Notes: generated from the sequence alone by a model not told the origin. Counted from the stretch's first letter, positions 1 to 8,254 are shown. The stretch is 26,677 bases of DNA from JBNKHH01 sp050290245 (GCA_050290245.1 JBNKHH010000043.1:1-26677), one strand, 5' to 3'. Made by a program: numbers and translations.

Positions 1-186
1 GTGCGGGCGGAAGGCCTTCACGGCGGGCGGCCCGAAGGTCAGGTTCGGCACGAAATGGCCATCCATCACATCGACGTGCACCCAGTCGGCACCCTGCGCC
101 TCGATCGCGCGGATCTCGCGGCCGAAATCGGCGAAGTCCGCAGAGAGGATAGAGGGAGCGATTTTGATAGAGCGGTCGAAGGTCAT
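1..186 (-). CDS. rpe: Ribulose-phosphate 3-epimerase, N-terminal part (cut by window edge)
   Basis: The 62 visible codons start at ATG 186-184 and run off the left edge. The N-terminus has the family hallmarks: a KIAPSILSADF strand at about residues 7-17, then HVDVMDGHFVPN, which contributes metal and phosphate ligands in the TIM barrel. The enzyme interconverts D-ribulose 5-phosphate and D-xylulose 5-phosphate in the cytosol, using a divalent metal. It is the last visible gene of the leftward operon carrying the transaminase, PfkB kinase, FucU-like protein and an ABC ATPase. This suggests it channels a pentose or ketose phosphate from the island into the pentose phosphate pathway. It could be a specialised SgcE-like or allulose-type epimerase rather than the housekeeping enzyme, which the visible part does not settle. 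A GAAAGA stretch lies upstream of the start. Confidence 0.88.
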   Translation of the reverse strand, partial: MTFDRSIKIAPSILSADFADFGREIRAIEAQGADWVHVDVMDGHFVPNLTFGPPAVKAFRPH

Positions 187-349
187 GCGTGTTCTTTCAG
201 GTATGTCGGCGTTGGTATCATTTACCGGCGTTTCCCATCCAGCCGCAACCGTAGCCCCGCGCGGCTCATCGGCGCACCAGGTTGTTGTCGCACTCGACCA
301 ACGTCGCAATGTCTTCCCGGCCGAAAAGGCCCTTCACGCCGACGGGCAT
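183..349 (-). other. Three end-to-end mini-ORFs bridging transaminase and epimerase genes
   Basis: The 163 bp between the transaminase stop and rpe is exactly tiled by three tiny reading frames on the minus strand: 349-266 (27 aa, begins MPVGVKGLFGRE), 269-222 (15 aa) and 221-183 (12 aa). The junctions are TGA|ATG with the transaminase, ATGA, TAA|ATG, and ATGA with rpe. None has a clear Shine-Dalgarno sequence and I recognise no family. They may let terminating ribosomes re-initiate through to rpe, be remnants of a frameshifted gene, or be chance. Confidence 0.25.
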
Positions 350-1720
350 TCAGCCCAGCACTTCGGCGACCGATGCAGCCAATTTGGTGACGATCTCGTC
401 GGCGTCTTCGCGCGTCAGGCAGAAAGGCGGCGCGAAACCGAGGATGTCGCCTTCAGGCATAGCGCGGCTGATGACGCCCCGGCTCAGAAGCGCGGCGTTG
501 ATCCGTCCTGCGGTCGCCTTGGCCGGATCGAAGAAGAGGCGGTCGGCGCGATCTTCGACGAATTCGACGGCGCACAAAAGCCCCTCGCCCCTGATGTCGC
601 CGACGTTCGGGTGATCCCCGAGCGCGTCGCGCAGAGCCGCCTTGAAGTATGCGCCGACCTCGCCGGCGTTCTGCACAAGGTTCAGCTCGTCCAGCAGCCG
701 AAGGTTGGCGACACCTGCCGCCGCACCGATCGGATGGGCGGAATAGGTCCAGCCATGGCCGAAGGGCCCGAATCTGTCCGTGCCCTCTTCCAGCACTTTC
801 CAGACCTTGTCGCCGACGATCGAGCCGGACAGGGGCGCGTAGGCCGAGGTCAGACCCTTGGCAATGGTGATGATGTCGGGCCGGATGCCATAATGGTCGG
901 AGCCGAACATCAACCCCAGGCGGCCAAACCCTGTCACGACCTCGTCTGCGATCAGCAGGATGTCGTGCTTATTGAGAACGGCCTGGATTTTGTCCCAGTA
1001 TCCCGCGGGCGGAGGAACGAGACCGCCCGTTCCAAGCGCCGGCTCACCGATAAAGGCGCCAATGGTGTCGGCACCTTCGCGTTCGATCAGTGCCTCAAGC
1101 GCTGCGGCACAATGTTCGGAAAACTCCTCCTCGCTCTGGTTCAGGTTTTCGCGACGGAAGTAATAAGGCGCCTCGGTATGCAAGATACGATCGAAGGGCA
1201 GATCGAATTTTTCATGGAAGAGTTTCAACCCCGTTAGCGACCCGTTCACCAGGCCCGACCCGTGGTATCCGCGCCAGCGCGAGATGATCTTTTTCTTTTC
1301 CGGGCGACCAAGGACGTTGTTGTAGTACCAGACCAGCTTTACATTCGTGGTATTCGCATCCGAACCGCCAAGCCCGTAATAGACCTTGGACATGCCATCA
1401 GGCGCGCGGTCGAGGACCATCTTGGACAGTGTGATCGAGGCCTCGGTCCCGTGGCCCACATAGGCATGGTAATAGGCAAGCTCGCGCGCCTGTTCGGCGA
1501 TGGCTTCGGCGACTTCCTGGCGGCCATAGCCGATGTTCACGCAATAAAGACCCGCGAAAGCGTCCAGAAGCTCGTTGCCGTCACGATCCGTCAGCCGCAC
1601 GCCCTTTGCCGTCTTGATCACCCGTTGAGGAAGATTGCCCCGCGCAAATTCGGCCAGGTGAGTTGAGGGATGAAAAAAGTTTTCGCGGTCCCAGGCTTCC
1701 AGTTCATCGTTGTGCAACAT
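350..1720 (-). CDS. Class III (omega-amino acid/amine:pyruvate) transaminase
   Basis: This is a 456-aa fold-type I PLP enzyme of the class III aminotransferase family. Visible landmarks are GLGGSDA (116-122, cofactor phosphate), RGYHGS (150-155), GEP (225-227), IADEVVTGFGR (257-267, with Asp259 for the pyridine nitrogen) and IAKGL (286-290), where Lys288 would form the Schiff base. Length and sequence resemble, from memory, the TM1040 transaminase of PDB 3FCR, which accepts amines in vitro. The physiological substrate is unknown. Pyruvate is the usual amino acceptor of the group. It sits 74 bp after the PfkB kinase gene in a sugar operon, which hints at an amino-sugar or amino-alcohol step, but this is inference. 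It is followed directly (TGA|ATG) by the mini-ORF chain leading to rpe. Confidence 0.9.
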   Translation of the reverse strand: MLHNDELEAWDRENFFHPSTHLAEFARGNLPQRVIKTAKGVRLTDRDGNELLDAFAGLYCVNIGYGRQEVAEAIAEQARELAYYHAYVGHGTEASITLSKMVLDRAPDGMSKVYYGLGGSDANTTNVKLVWYYNNVLGRPEKKKIISRWRGYHGSGLVNGSLTGLKLFHEKFDLPFDRILHTEAPYYFRRENLNQSEEEFSEHCAAALEALIEREGADTIGAFIGEPALGTGGLVPPPAGYWDKIQAVLNKHDILLIADEVVTGFGRLGLMFGSDHYGIRPDIITIAKGLTSAYAPLSGSIVGDKVWKVLEEGTDRFGPFGHGWTYSAHPIGAAAGVANLRLLDELNLVQNAGEVGAYFKAALRDALGDHPNVGDIRGEGLLCAVEFVEDRADRLFFDPAKATAGRINAALLSRGVISRAMPEGDILGFAPPFCLTREDADEIVTKLAASVAEVLG

Positions 1721-1794
1721 GATGCGGCGTCCCTTCGTCGGCTTTCAGAGTGTCAAGGCAGACCTATCGCAAGCCAAGGGGGATTGCACGGGGC

Positions 1795-2721
1795 CTACGC
1801 GTTCGAGGAAAGAAGCTGATCGATCTCGTCGCGTGACGGCATTGACGGGGCGGTTCCGGGCCGGGTGACCGAGATCGACGCCGTGGCGCAACCGAACCTC
1901 ATGGCTTCGACGGGCGTCCTGCCCTCGGCGAGCGCGACGGCAAAGCCGCCGTTGAAGGCATCCCCTGCCCCTGTCGTTTCGACCACGGTTCCCACATGGA
2001 AGGCCGGCACATGGGCCCTGGTATCGCCGTCGAAATAGAAGGCTCCGTTTTCGCCAAGTGTGATGACCGCCGCTCCGACGCCTTTGGAAAGGAAGACCCT
2101 GGCTGCAGCTTCGGCGTCACCCACCGTCCTGACGGTGACGCCCGTGAGGGCTTCGGCCTCGGTTTCGTTGGGGGTGACGAAATCGCAGAGCGCGAGCGTC
2201 GCATCCGAAACCTCGGCCGCAGGGGCGGGATTGAGGATGGTCTTGGCACCCCCTGAGCGCGCAATTTCCAGGGCGCGATGCGCCGCCTCCATGGGCTGTT
2301 CAAGCTGGGTCACGAATACTGACGCGGACGCAATGAGATCGCGTTTGTTTTCGATATCGGCGGGCGAGATCGTTCCGGCCACGCCGGGGCAGACGATGAT
2401 CGCGTTGTTGCCAGTGGCCTCTTCGATAAAGATATAGGCCGCACCGGTATAGCTGTCGTCGTGCTGGCTCACCGCGGGAGTCACGCCTGCGTCGTTCCAG
2501 ATCGAAAAAGCAAGGTCCGCAAAGGCGTCACGGCCGAGCTTGGAGATGAAATGCACGTCGCCGCCCGCGCGGGCAGCCGCGACGGATTGGTTCGAGCCTT
2601 TGCCGCCGGGACCGAGCGCAAAGGAATTGCCCATGATCGTCTCGCCCATGCGGGGAGCCCGGTCGGCGCGATAGGCGGTGTCGGCGACGAAAACGCCAAG
2701 GATTGCGATATGTCCGCTCAT
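1795..2721 (-). CDS. rbsK: PfkB-family sugar kinase (ribokinase-like)
   Basis: This 308-aa cytosolic kinase of the PfkB/ribokinase family matches the usual length of about 300-310. It has the N-terminal sugar-binding motif GPGGKGSNQ (37-45), NPAPA (164-168), NETEAE (185-190) and the C-terminal GAGDAFNGGF signature (251-260), whose Asp254 is the predicted catalytic base. Family members transfer phosphate from ATP to the terminal hydroxyl of a sugar, typically giving ribose 5-phosphate. The start is ATG 2721, 12 bp after the FucU-like gene. Pairing with a FucU/RbsD mutarotase fits ribokinase. In this context another pentose or hexose is possible, so the symbol indicates the closest family rather than proven specificity. 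Confidence 0.88.
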   Translation of the reverse strand: MSGHIAILGVFVADTAYRADRAPRMGETIMGNSFALGPGGKGSNQSVAAARAGGDVHFISKLGRDAFADLAFSIWNDAGVTPAVSQHDDSYTGAAYIFIEEATGNNAIIVCPGVAGTISPADIENKRDLIASASVFVTQLEQPMEAAHRALEIARSGGAKTILNPAPAAEVSDATLALCDFVTPNETEAEALTGVTVRTVGDAEAAARVFLSKGVGAAVITLGENGAFYFDGDTRAHVPAFHVGTVVETTGAGDAFNGGFAVALAEGRTPVEAMRFGCATASISVTRPGTAPSMPSRDEIDQLLSSNA

Positions 2722-2733
2722 GGTCTGGTTTCC

Positions 2734-3186
2734 TTATTCGTCCGGCGCGATGACGCCCTTGCGGAGCATGAAGCAGCCGTAGAACCGGCGTTCGCCGGTC
2801 TGGATGACCGCATAGCTTTCGCGGGCCATGTCATAGAAGGCAAAGCGTTCAATCGACACCATCGGGCGCGGCTCGCCCTCGGCTGCGTCGATGGCCGCCT
2901 GCACTTCGGCCTGGACGGGCGGGACGGTGTCGGGTTCGCCGACGATCTCCATCCGGCCGGCAAAATCATCGACGAAAGTATCGAGGGGATAGACCGAGAG
3001 GATCGCCTCGACCGCTTCGGCCGCCGTCAGGTTGTCCATCCGCAGAAGGTCGCCCAGCACGGTCTGGCGCGCGACCGAATCGGAGGGGAAATTGGTGTCG
3101 GCGATGATCAGGACGTCGCCGTGGCCCATGGCGCGCAGCGCGTAGAGCACGTCGGCGTTCAGTCGGGGGTCAATGCCTTTCAACAT
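2734..3186 (-). CDS. fucU: FucU/RbsD-family sugar mutarotase
   Basis: A 150-aa protein of the RbsD/FucU family, which interconverts sugar anomers; E. coli FucU acts on L-fucose and to a lesser degree on ribose. The start MLKGIDPRL at ATG 3186 is preceded by AAGGAG at good spacing, so a longer in-frame extension to 3399 is rejected. Family features are GHGDVLIIADTNFP (22-35), whose His is the predicted catalytic residue, and the C-terminal run FYDMARESYAVIQTGE then LRKGV, which looks more FucU than RbsD. It lies 19 bp after the ABC ATPase gene and 12 bp before the PfkB kinase. With the L-fucose dehydrogenase-like and fuconolactonase-like genes further right, this supports a 6-deoxyhexose or related aldose as substrate. 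Confidence 0.86.
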   Translation of the reverse strand: MLKGIDPRLNADVLYALRAMGHGDVLIIADTNFPSDSVARQTVLGDLLRMDNLTAAEAVEAILSVYPLDTFVDDFAGRMEIVGEPDTVPPVQAEVQAAIDAAEGEPRPMVSIERFAFYDMARESYAVIQTGERRFYGCFMLRKGVIAPDE

Positions 3187-3205
3187 GGGTGATCTCCTTG
3201 AAATG

Positions 3206-4273
3206 TCAGCTTCCGATACGTGCGCCGGTCGAGGGATCGAACAGGTGGGCGCGTTCGGAGTGCGGGGCAAGATGGATGGCCTGACCTGCCGCCAAGGGAT
3301 GACGTTCGCGGAAGACAGCGACGACCTCGGTGCCGTTGTGGCGCGACAGGACATGGGTTTCGGAACCGGTGGGTTCAACGACCGAGACAGTGACGGCAAG
3401 CCCGGTGTCGGAAAGGGTCAGGTCCTCGGGGCGTATGCCATAGACGACAGCCTGCCCGTCACTCAGCCCCTCGACACCAGATACCGGAAGGCGGATTCCG
3501 GCGACCTCGACCGCGGGGGTGGGGCCGTCGAGACGCAAGATGCCATCCAGAAAGTTCATCGATGGTGAGCCGATAAAACCGGCGACGAACCGGCTGGTGG
3601 GACGGTCGTACAGATCGAGCGGAGAGCCGATCTGGCGGATATAGCCATCCTGCATCACGACGATCTTGTCGGCCATTGTCATGGCTTCGATCTGGTCGTG
3701 GGTGACATAGATCGTGGTCGTCTTCAGCCGCTGGTGCAACTCGCGGATCTCGGTACGCATCTGGACGCGCAGCTTGGCGTCGAGGTTCGACAACGGCTCG
3801 TCGAAGAGAAAGACCTCGGGGTCGCGCACGATGGCCCGGCCCATGGCGACCCGCTGGCGCTGACCGCCGGAAAGGGCGCGCGGATAGCGATCAAGATAAG
3901 GGGTCAACCCCAGGATTTCCGCCGCATCGGCGACCCGCTTTTCAATCTCGGATTTGTCCATTTTTCGTCTGCGCAGGGAGAACGACATGTTCGACCGCAC
4001 TGTTTTGTGCGGATAGAGCGCATAGTTCTGGAACACCATCGCGATGTCGCGTTCCGAGGGCGGAATGTTGTTCACGACGCGCGGTCCGATGGAGATCTCG
4101 CCGGAGGTGACGGCCTCCAATCCGGCGATCATCCTGAGCAGGGTGGACTTGCCGCAACCCGAAGGTCCAACGAGGACGACAAACTCTCCATCCGCGATCG
4201 AAATGTCCACGCCGTGCAGCACTTCGGTTGCGCCATATGCCTTGCGCACCTCGGAAATTGTGACTTCTGCCAT
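3206..4273 (-). CDS. Sugar ABC transporter ATP-binding protein (MalK/UgpC type)
   Basis: A 355-aa ATPase for a CUT1 carbohydrate importer. It has Walker A GPSGCGKST (36-44), a Q-loop at Gln82, signature LSGGQRQR (134-141), Walker B FLFDEP (155-160), D-loop SNLD and the H-loop His192, followed by a C-terminal OB-fold (TOBE) regulatory domain from about residue 235. The start is ATG 4273, with GAGGGAGG upstream; a 13-residue longer reading lacks such a site. The gene is divergent from the binding protein gene across 238 bp and heads the leftward fucU-rbsK operon. It likely energises the permeases at 6229-8254. A paralogue with the same motif positions is at 13887-14948, so the importer may use a heterodimer or either ATPase. 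Confidence 0.94.
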   Translation of the reverse strand: MAEVTISEVRKAYGATEVLHGVDISIADGEFVVLVGPSGCGKSTLLRMIAGLEAVTSGEISIGPRVVNNIPPSERDIAMVFQNYALYPHKTVRSNMSFSLRRRKMDKSEIEKRVADAAEILGLTPYLDRYPRALSGGQRQRVAMGRAIVRDPEVFLFDEPLSNLDAKLRVQMRTEIRELHQRLKTTTIYVTHDQIEAMTMADKIVVMQDGYIRQIGSPLDLYDRPTSRFVAGFIGSPSMNFLDGILRLDGPTPAVEVAGIRLPVSGVEGLSDGQAVVYGIRPEDLTLSDTGLAVTVSVVEPTGSETHVLSRHNGTEVVAVFRERHPLAAGQAIHLAPHSERAHLFDPSTGARIGS

Positions 4274-4355
4274 GAATTGACGTCCCTCCCTCGGGCCACA
4301 CGTTAGCAGCATCGACCGGACTGTCCATCTTTTCGTCCAAGGCGGTTCACCGCGC

Positions 4356-4361
4356 TTGACA
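4356..4361 (+). promoter_or_regulatory. Possible -35 element in the divergent ABC promoter region
   Basis: The 238-bp gap between the divergent ATPase and binding protein genes contains one exact TTGACA. No convincing TATAAT-like -10 follows at 16-18 bp, so this is weak. The gap must carry promoters for both directions. A short ACCC-GAGT-GGGT hairpin followed by six T at about 4450-4467 lies in the leader of the binding protein gene, but the 4-bp stem is too short to call. Confidence 0.2.
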
Positions 4362-4511
4362 TATCCCGGCCCGCTGGTGTCAGCTTACCCAAGGTCTGGG
4401 TGCAATGACGCTCTGGGCCAGGGCTGAGGGGTGCCAGGAAACACCATGACCCGAGTGGGTTTTTTCCTCCTCTTTGTTCGGCCATGACCTCGAAGTAACG
4501 GGAGGAAACAA

Positions 4512-6161
4512 ATGAAACCGCAAATTTACAACTACTTGCAACGAGCCGGCAAGTTGAAGCGCCGCGATGTCCTGAAAGGCATGGGCGCAACCACCGGTCT
4601 TGCCGCATTTTCCGGTGTCGCCACCGGCACCAGCGTAAAGCCTGCATGGGCGGCAAGCCACTCGAACCTGCGCGCCGAAATCCTGAAGATCCCTGGCGTT
4701 GGCATGGGCTCGCCCACCGACGCCGATTGGCAGAAGGTCGGCGAGATGTGCCTTGGTGCGACCAAGGAAGTGGTCCAGCCGGGCGAGTTCGCCGGTGTCG
4801 AGTTGACTTTCATGGGGCTGAACAACCAGAACCTGCACAACTTCCTGTTCCGCGGCTTCCTGAAGCCCTGGGAAGCCTATACCGGCGCCAAGATCAACTG
4901 GATCGACCTGGCGCAGGCCGACTATAATGCGCGGCTCCAGCAGTCCATCGCGACCGGCACTGTCGATTTTGACATCATCGAGATGGGCGCGCCCTTCGAA
5001 GGTGATGTTCTGGGCCGTGGCATGGCATCCGAGATGCCCGACTGGGTCAAAGAGACCATCGATATGGACGACTATGTCGACTATCTGAAGGCGCCGGTCG
5101 GCACCTGGGGCGGCAAGACCTATCGGATCTCGATCGACGGCGACTGCCACACCTTCTCGTATCGCACCGACTATTTCGGCGAGGGCTCGGTGACGGGTCG
5201 CGACGTACCCAAGACCTGGCAGGAGATCAACGAGATCTCGAAAGAGCTGAAGGGCAAGACCGATCCGCTGACGGGTCTGGATGCGCACGGCTATCTCGAC
5301 CCGCTGAAGGGCTGGGGAGGCTTCGGCTTCTACTTCTTGGAGAACCGGGCGGCTGCCTATGCCAAGCACCCGAACGATCCCGCGTGGCTGTTCGACACCG
5401 ACACGATGAAGCCGCGTGTCAACAACCCGGCCTGGGTGCAGGCGATTCAGGACGTGATGGAACTGATCGAGGCGGACGTTTACCCGGCCGACCAGATCAA
5501 CGCCGACCCAGGCACCACCGCGTTCCAGCAGTTCCTGGCCGGCACCGGCTCGATGCTGATGTGGTGGGGCGACGTGGGTTCGAACGCGCGCACCTCGGAC
5601 ACCTCGGTCGTCGGCGACGTCGTCGGGTTTGGCATCAACCCCGGCTCGGACCGCGTCTATAACTCGGCCGCCGGAGCCTGGGAGAACACCCATAACGAGG
5701 CGCCGAACATGGCTTATCTCGGCTGGGGTGTCTACGTCATGGCCACTGTCGACAGCGACTCCAAGCGTCAGAAGGCGGCCTGGTCGGCTGCGGCGCATCT
5801 GGGTGGCAAGGACCTGTCGCTTTGGGCCTCGGCCTATCCTTCGGGCTTCCAGCCCTACCGGAACTCGCACTTCCAGTACGACGAGTGGGAAGAGGCTGGC
5901 TACGACCGCGCGTTCATTGAGGACTATCTCGGCTCGAACGCGGACAGCTACAACCACCCGAACGCCGCGCTTGAGCCCCGTATTCCGGGTATCTTCCAGT
6001 ATTACTCGGTCGCGGAGGACGAGTTGGCCAAGGGCTTTGCCGGTCAGTACGGCTCGGCCCAGGAGACGGCAGACGCCATCGCCGCGGCCTGGGAAAATAT
6101 CACCGACCAGATCGGCCGTGAGCAGCAGATCGAGCTCTACAAGGCCTCGCTCGGTTTGTGA
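4512..6161 (+). CDS. ABC transporter substrate-binding protein (extracellular solute-binding, Tat-exported)
   Basis: A 549-aa periplasmic solute-binding protein of the family 1 carbohydrate type, longer than the usual 400-450 aa. The N-terminus carries a twin-arginine signal, KRRDVLKG (16-23) with Arg17-Arg18, then a hydrophobic stretch and a likely cleavage after AWA (45-47), so it is predicted to be exported folded. The mature part has many aromatic residues (for example MLMWWGD), as expected for sugar binding. The start ATG 4512 follows GGGAGG. The gene ends TGA-TAA and is followed by a hairpin with T-run before the permeases, an arrangement that usually gives more binding protein than permease. 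The substrate cannot be read from sequence; the neighbours suggest a sugar, sugar alcohol or sugar conjugate. Confidence 0.92.
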   Translation: MKPQIYNYLQRAGKLKRRDVLKGMGATTGLAAFSGVATGTSVKPAWAASHSNLRAEILKIPGVGMGSPTDADWQKVGEMCLGATKEVVQPGEFAGVELTFMGLNNQNLHNFLFRGFLKPWEAYTGAKINWIDLAQADYNARLQQSIATGTVDFDIIEMGAPFEGDVLGRGMASEMPDWVKETIDMDDYVDYLKAPVGTWGGKTYRISIDGDCHTFSYRTDYFGEGSVTGRDVPKTWQEINEISKELKGKTDPLTGLDAHGYLDPLKGWGGFGFYFLENRAAAYAKHPNDPAWLFDTDTMKPRVNNPAWVQAIQDVMELIEADVYPADQINADPGTTAFQQFLAGTGSMLMWWGDVGSNARTSDTSVVGDVVGFGINPGSDRVYNSAAGAWENTHNEAPNMAYLGWGVYVMATVDSDSKRQKAAWSAAAHLGGKDLSLWASAYPSGFQPYRNSHFQYDEWEEAGYDRAFIEDYLGSNADSYNHPNAALEPRIPGIFQYYSVAEDELAKGFAGQYGSAQETADAIAAAWENITDQIGREQQIELYKASLGL

Positions 6162-6172
6162 TAAATGACATG

Positions 6173-6207
6173 GACGGGGGCAGGTCACACCCTGCCTCCG
6201 TCTTTTT
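6173..6207 (+). terminator. Intrinsic terminator/attenuator between binding protein and permease genes
   Basis: A 12-bp stem, GACGGGGGCAGG (6173-6184) with CCTGCCTCCGTC (6191-6202) and one G-T wobble, has a 6-nt loop and is followed by TTTTT (6203-6207). It begins 11 bp after the binding protein stop and ends just before the permease TTG start. It probably acts as a partial terminator that lowers permease expression, or protects the upstream mRNA end. Confidence 0.8.
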
Positions 6208-6228
6208 ATTTCGTTTGGGGATGGGCAC

Positions 6229-7332
6229 TTGAGCAACGAAGGCGATCTACTTCACGTCGTCACTTCCGACGAGATCGGCGACCAGCGGCGCCTGATCGGC
6301 AAGGTGTTGATCTGGGGATCGTTCGCCTTGATGGTGGCGCTGTTTGGATGGTGCTCGCTGGCGGGACTGGACGTTCTGCCGGAGCTGTCGAACTGGCGCC
6401 CTGCCCTTTACGGATACATCGTCTGGGCCACCTGCCTGTGCATCGCGCAGGTCGTGCTTTATGGCGAACAGGGCAAGCGAACCCTGTTCATCCTGCCCGC
6501 CACGCTGTTCGTTCTGGCGATGGTCGTCTTTCCGCTGATCTTCTCTTTGAGCCTGGCATTCTCGAACTGGAACCTGTCGTCGTTTGAAGGGCCAAAGTTC
6601 AACGGGCTGGACAACGTTCGGCAGATGTGGAGCGATCCGTTTTATTGGAACGCCCTGAAAAACATGGTTTATTACACGCTGGCCATCGCGGTGGAGTATG
6701 CCATCGCCTTTGGCCTGGCGCTGATCCTCGCGAGCGAAATCCGGGCGCGGAAATTCTTTCGCGTTGCCTTTTTGATGCCCCTGATGCTGTCGCCCGTGGC
6801 AGTATCCTGGATGGTCGGAAAGTCGATGCTGGAAGTTCGGTTCGGGCCGATTTCGCGCTTTGCGCGCTGGCTGGGCTGGGACCGGCCTTCGTTTTTTGGT
6901 GACCCCGAGGTGGCGCGGCTGATGATCATGATCATGGACGCCTGGACCTTTATTCCCTTCATGATGATCATGCTATTGGCCGGGCTTCAGGCCATCCCGA
7001 AGGAGGTGCAGGAGGCAGCCCGCGTCGACGGTGCGTCCGGGTGGCGGGGGTTCTGGGAAGTGACTTTTCCGCTGATGTTGCCGGTGTCGCTGACGGCGAT
7101 CCTGATCCGCATCATTTTCAAGCTGAAACTGGCTGATATCATTATCAATGTCACCTCTGGCGGACCGGGCGGAGCGACGGACTCGGTGACCAGTTTCATC
7201 TTCCGCGAGTACCGGGATCGGTCGAACGTCGGCTACGGCACGCTGTTGGCGATCGTGTACCTTGTGCTGATCGTGGCGGCGATCACCGTCTTCATGAAGC
7301 TGGTCGACCGCTGGCTGAACCCGAGGTACTGA
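6229..7332 (+). CDS. Sugar ABC transporter permease (MalF/UgpA type) with extra N-terminal helices
   Basis: A 367-aa inner-membrane permease. The EAA loop (QEAARVDGASGWRGFWEVTF) couples to the ATPase. About eight hydrophobic segments are visible. Two lie in the first 80 residues, before the usual six-helix core, so it is about 70 residues longer than a typical UgpA. The start is taken as TTG 6229 because the upstream ATG at 6221 (ATGGGCACTTGA) is out of frame and stops at once, GGGGA lies at suitable spacing, and starting at the next in-frame ATG would remove much of the first hydrophobic segment. One base separates its TGA from the next permease gene. The family imports sugars or polyols with a binding protein and ATPase dimer. 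Confidence 0.92.
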   Translation: MSNEGDLLHVVTSDEIGDQRRLIGKVLIWGSFALMVALFGWCSLAGLDVLPELSNWRPALYGYIVWATCLCIAQVVLYGEQGKRTLFILPATLFVLAMVVFPLIFSLSLAFSNWNLSSFEGPKFNGLDNVRQMWSDPFYWNALKNMVYYTLAIAVEYAIAFGLALILASEIRARKFFRVAFLMPLMLSPVAVSWMVGKSMLEVRFGPISRFARWLGWDRPSFFGDPEVARLMIMIMDAWTFIPFMMIMLLAGLQAIPKEVQEAARVDGASGWRGFWEVTFPLMLPVSLTAILIRIIFKLKLADIIINVTSGGPGGATDSVTSFIFREYRDRSNVGYGTLLAIVYLVLIVAAITVFMKLVDRWLNPRY

Positions 7333-7333
7333 G

Positions 7334-8254
7334 ATGGCCGAGACGCAGATATTCCAGGACCATTCCAACGACCTTGCCCACAGGGCAAAATGGTATGCAA
7401 ACCGAACGGTTATCTATGGCATCCTGATCCTTTGGACGATCATCTGCCTGTTCCCGATCTATTGGACGATCACCACCAGCTTCAAGCTTGCGCCGAACGT
7501 GATGCAGGGGCACATGATCCCCTTTGTCGACTATCAGCCCAAGTGGAAAGGTTGGGAGTCGATCGGGCTTTCACCGCGTCTGATTGGGCAGGAATCGACC
7601 GTGCGCGAAGAGTTCCTGAAGCGGTTCTGGAACTCTACCATCACTTCGGTGTCAGCATCGACACTGGCGGTGATCCTGGGGTCTCTGGCCGCTTACGGGC
7701 TGTCCAGGTTCCGCTATCGCTTCGGATTCATGCGCAATCCCGACATCAGCTTTTTCTTTCTGAGCCAGTTGATCCTGCCGCCGGTGGTTTTGGCCCTGCC
7801 GTTCCTGGTTCTGTACAAGTCACTAGACCTTGTTGATACCAGAATCGGGCTAATACTTCTCTACACTCTGACCGTCTTGCCGATCGTCATCTGGATCATG
7901 CGGGACCAGTTCCAGTCGATCCCGGTCGAACTGGAGGAAGCCGCTTTGGTGGACGGGCTCTCGATCTGGGGGGCGTTCCTGACGATCGTGATGCCGATCG
8001 CCCTGCCGGGCATGGTTGCGGCGTTCATCCTGTCGCTGGTACTGACCTGGAATGAATACTTTTTCGCCGCCCTGCTGACCTCGACAGACGCCAAGACATT
8101 GCCGGTGATGGTGGCGAGTCAGACCGGATCGCAGGGGATCAACTGGTGGGCGATGGCGGCCCTCTCGGCGGCGGCAATCCTGCCGTTGGTGATCATCGGC
8201 ATCCTGCTGGAGCGGTATATCATCAAGGGCATGGCTGCGGGGGCCGTTAAGTAA
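7334..8254 (+). CDS. Sugar ABC transporter permease (MalG/UgpE type)
   Basis: A 306-aa inner-membrane permease with six predicted helices. The first is at about residues 25-47, followed by a periplasmic insertion (about 48-95). The EAA motif EEAALVDGLSIWGAFLTIVMP lies in the cytoplasmic loop before helix five. The C-terminus IIKGMAAGAVK matches the conserved tail of this permease class. The start ATG 7334 lies one base after the previous stop, with GAGG at 7-bp spacing. It pairs with the preceding permease to form the transmembrane channel of the importer. It is the last gene of the rightward transporter operon and is convergent with the FGGY kinase gene. Confidence 0.94.
   Translation: MAETQIFQDHSNDLAHRAKWYANRTVIYGILILWTIICLFPIYWTITTSFKLAPNVMQGHMIPFVDYQPKWKGWESIGLSPRLIGQESTVREEFLKRFWNSTITSVSASTLAVILGSLAAYGLSRFRYRFGFMRNPDISFFFLSQLILPPVVLALPFLVLYKSLDLVDTRIGLILLYTLTVLPIVIWIMRDQFQSIPVELEEAALVDGLSIWGAFLTIVMPIALPGMVAAFILSLVLTWNEYFFAALLTSTDAKTLPVMVASQTGSQGINWWAMAALSAAAILPLVIIGILLERYIIKGMAAGAVK

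Noticed and set aside
4450..4467. Terminator or attenuator in the binding protein leader
   Set aside because: The ACCC-GAGT-GGGT stem is only 4 bp, although six T follow. It is too weak to call.
4380..6236. 618-codon open frame antisense to the binding protein gene
   Set aside because: It mirrors the binding protein gene in a GC-rich frame, is rich in V, G, R and D with no motif, and lacks a ribosome site. The plus-strand product has a clear Tat signal and family features.
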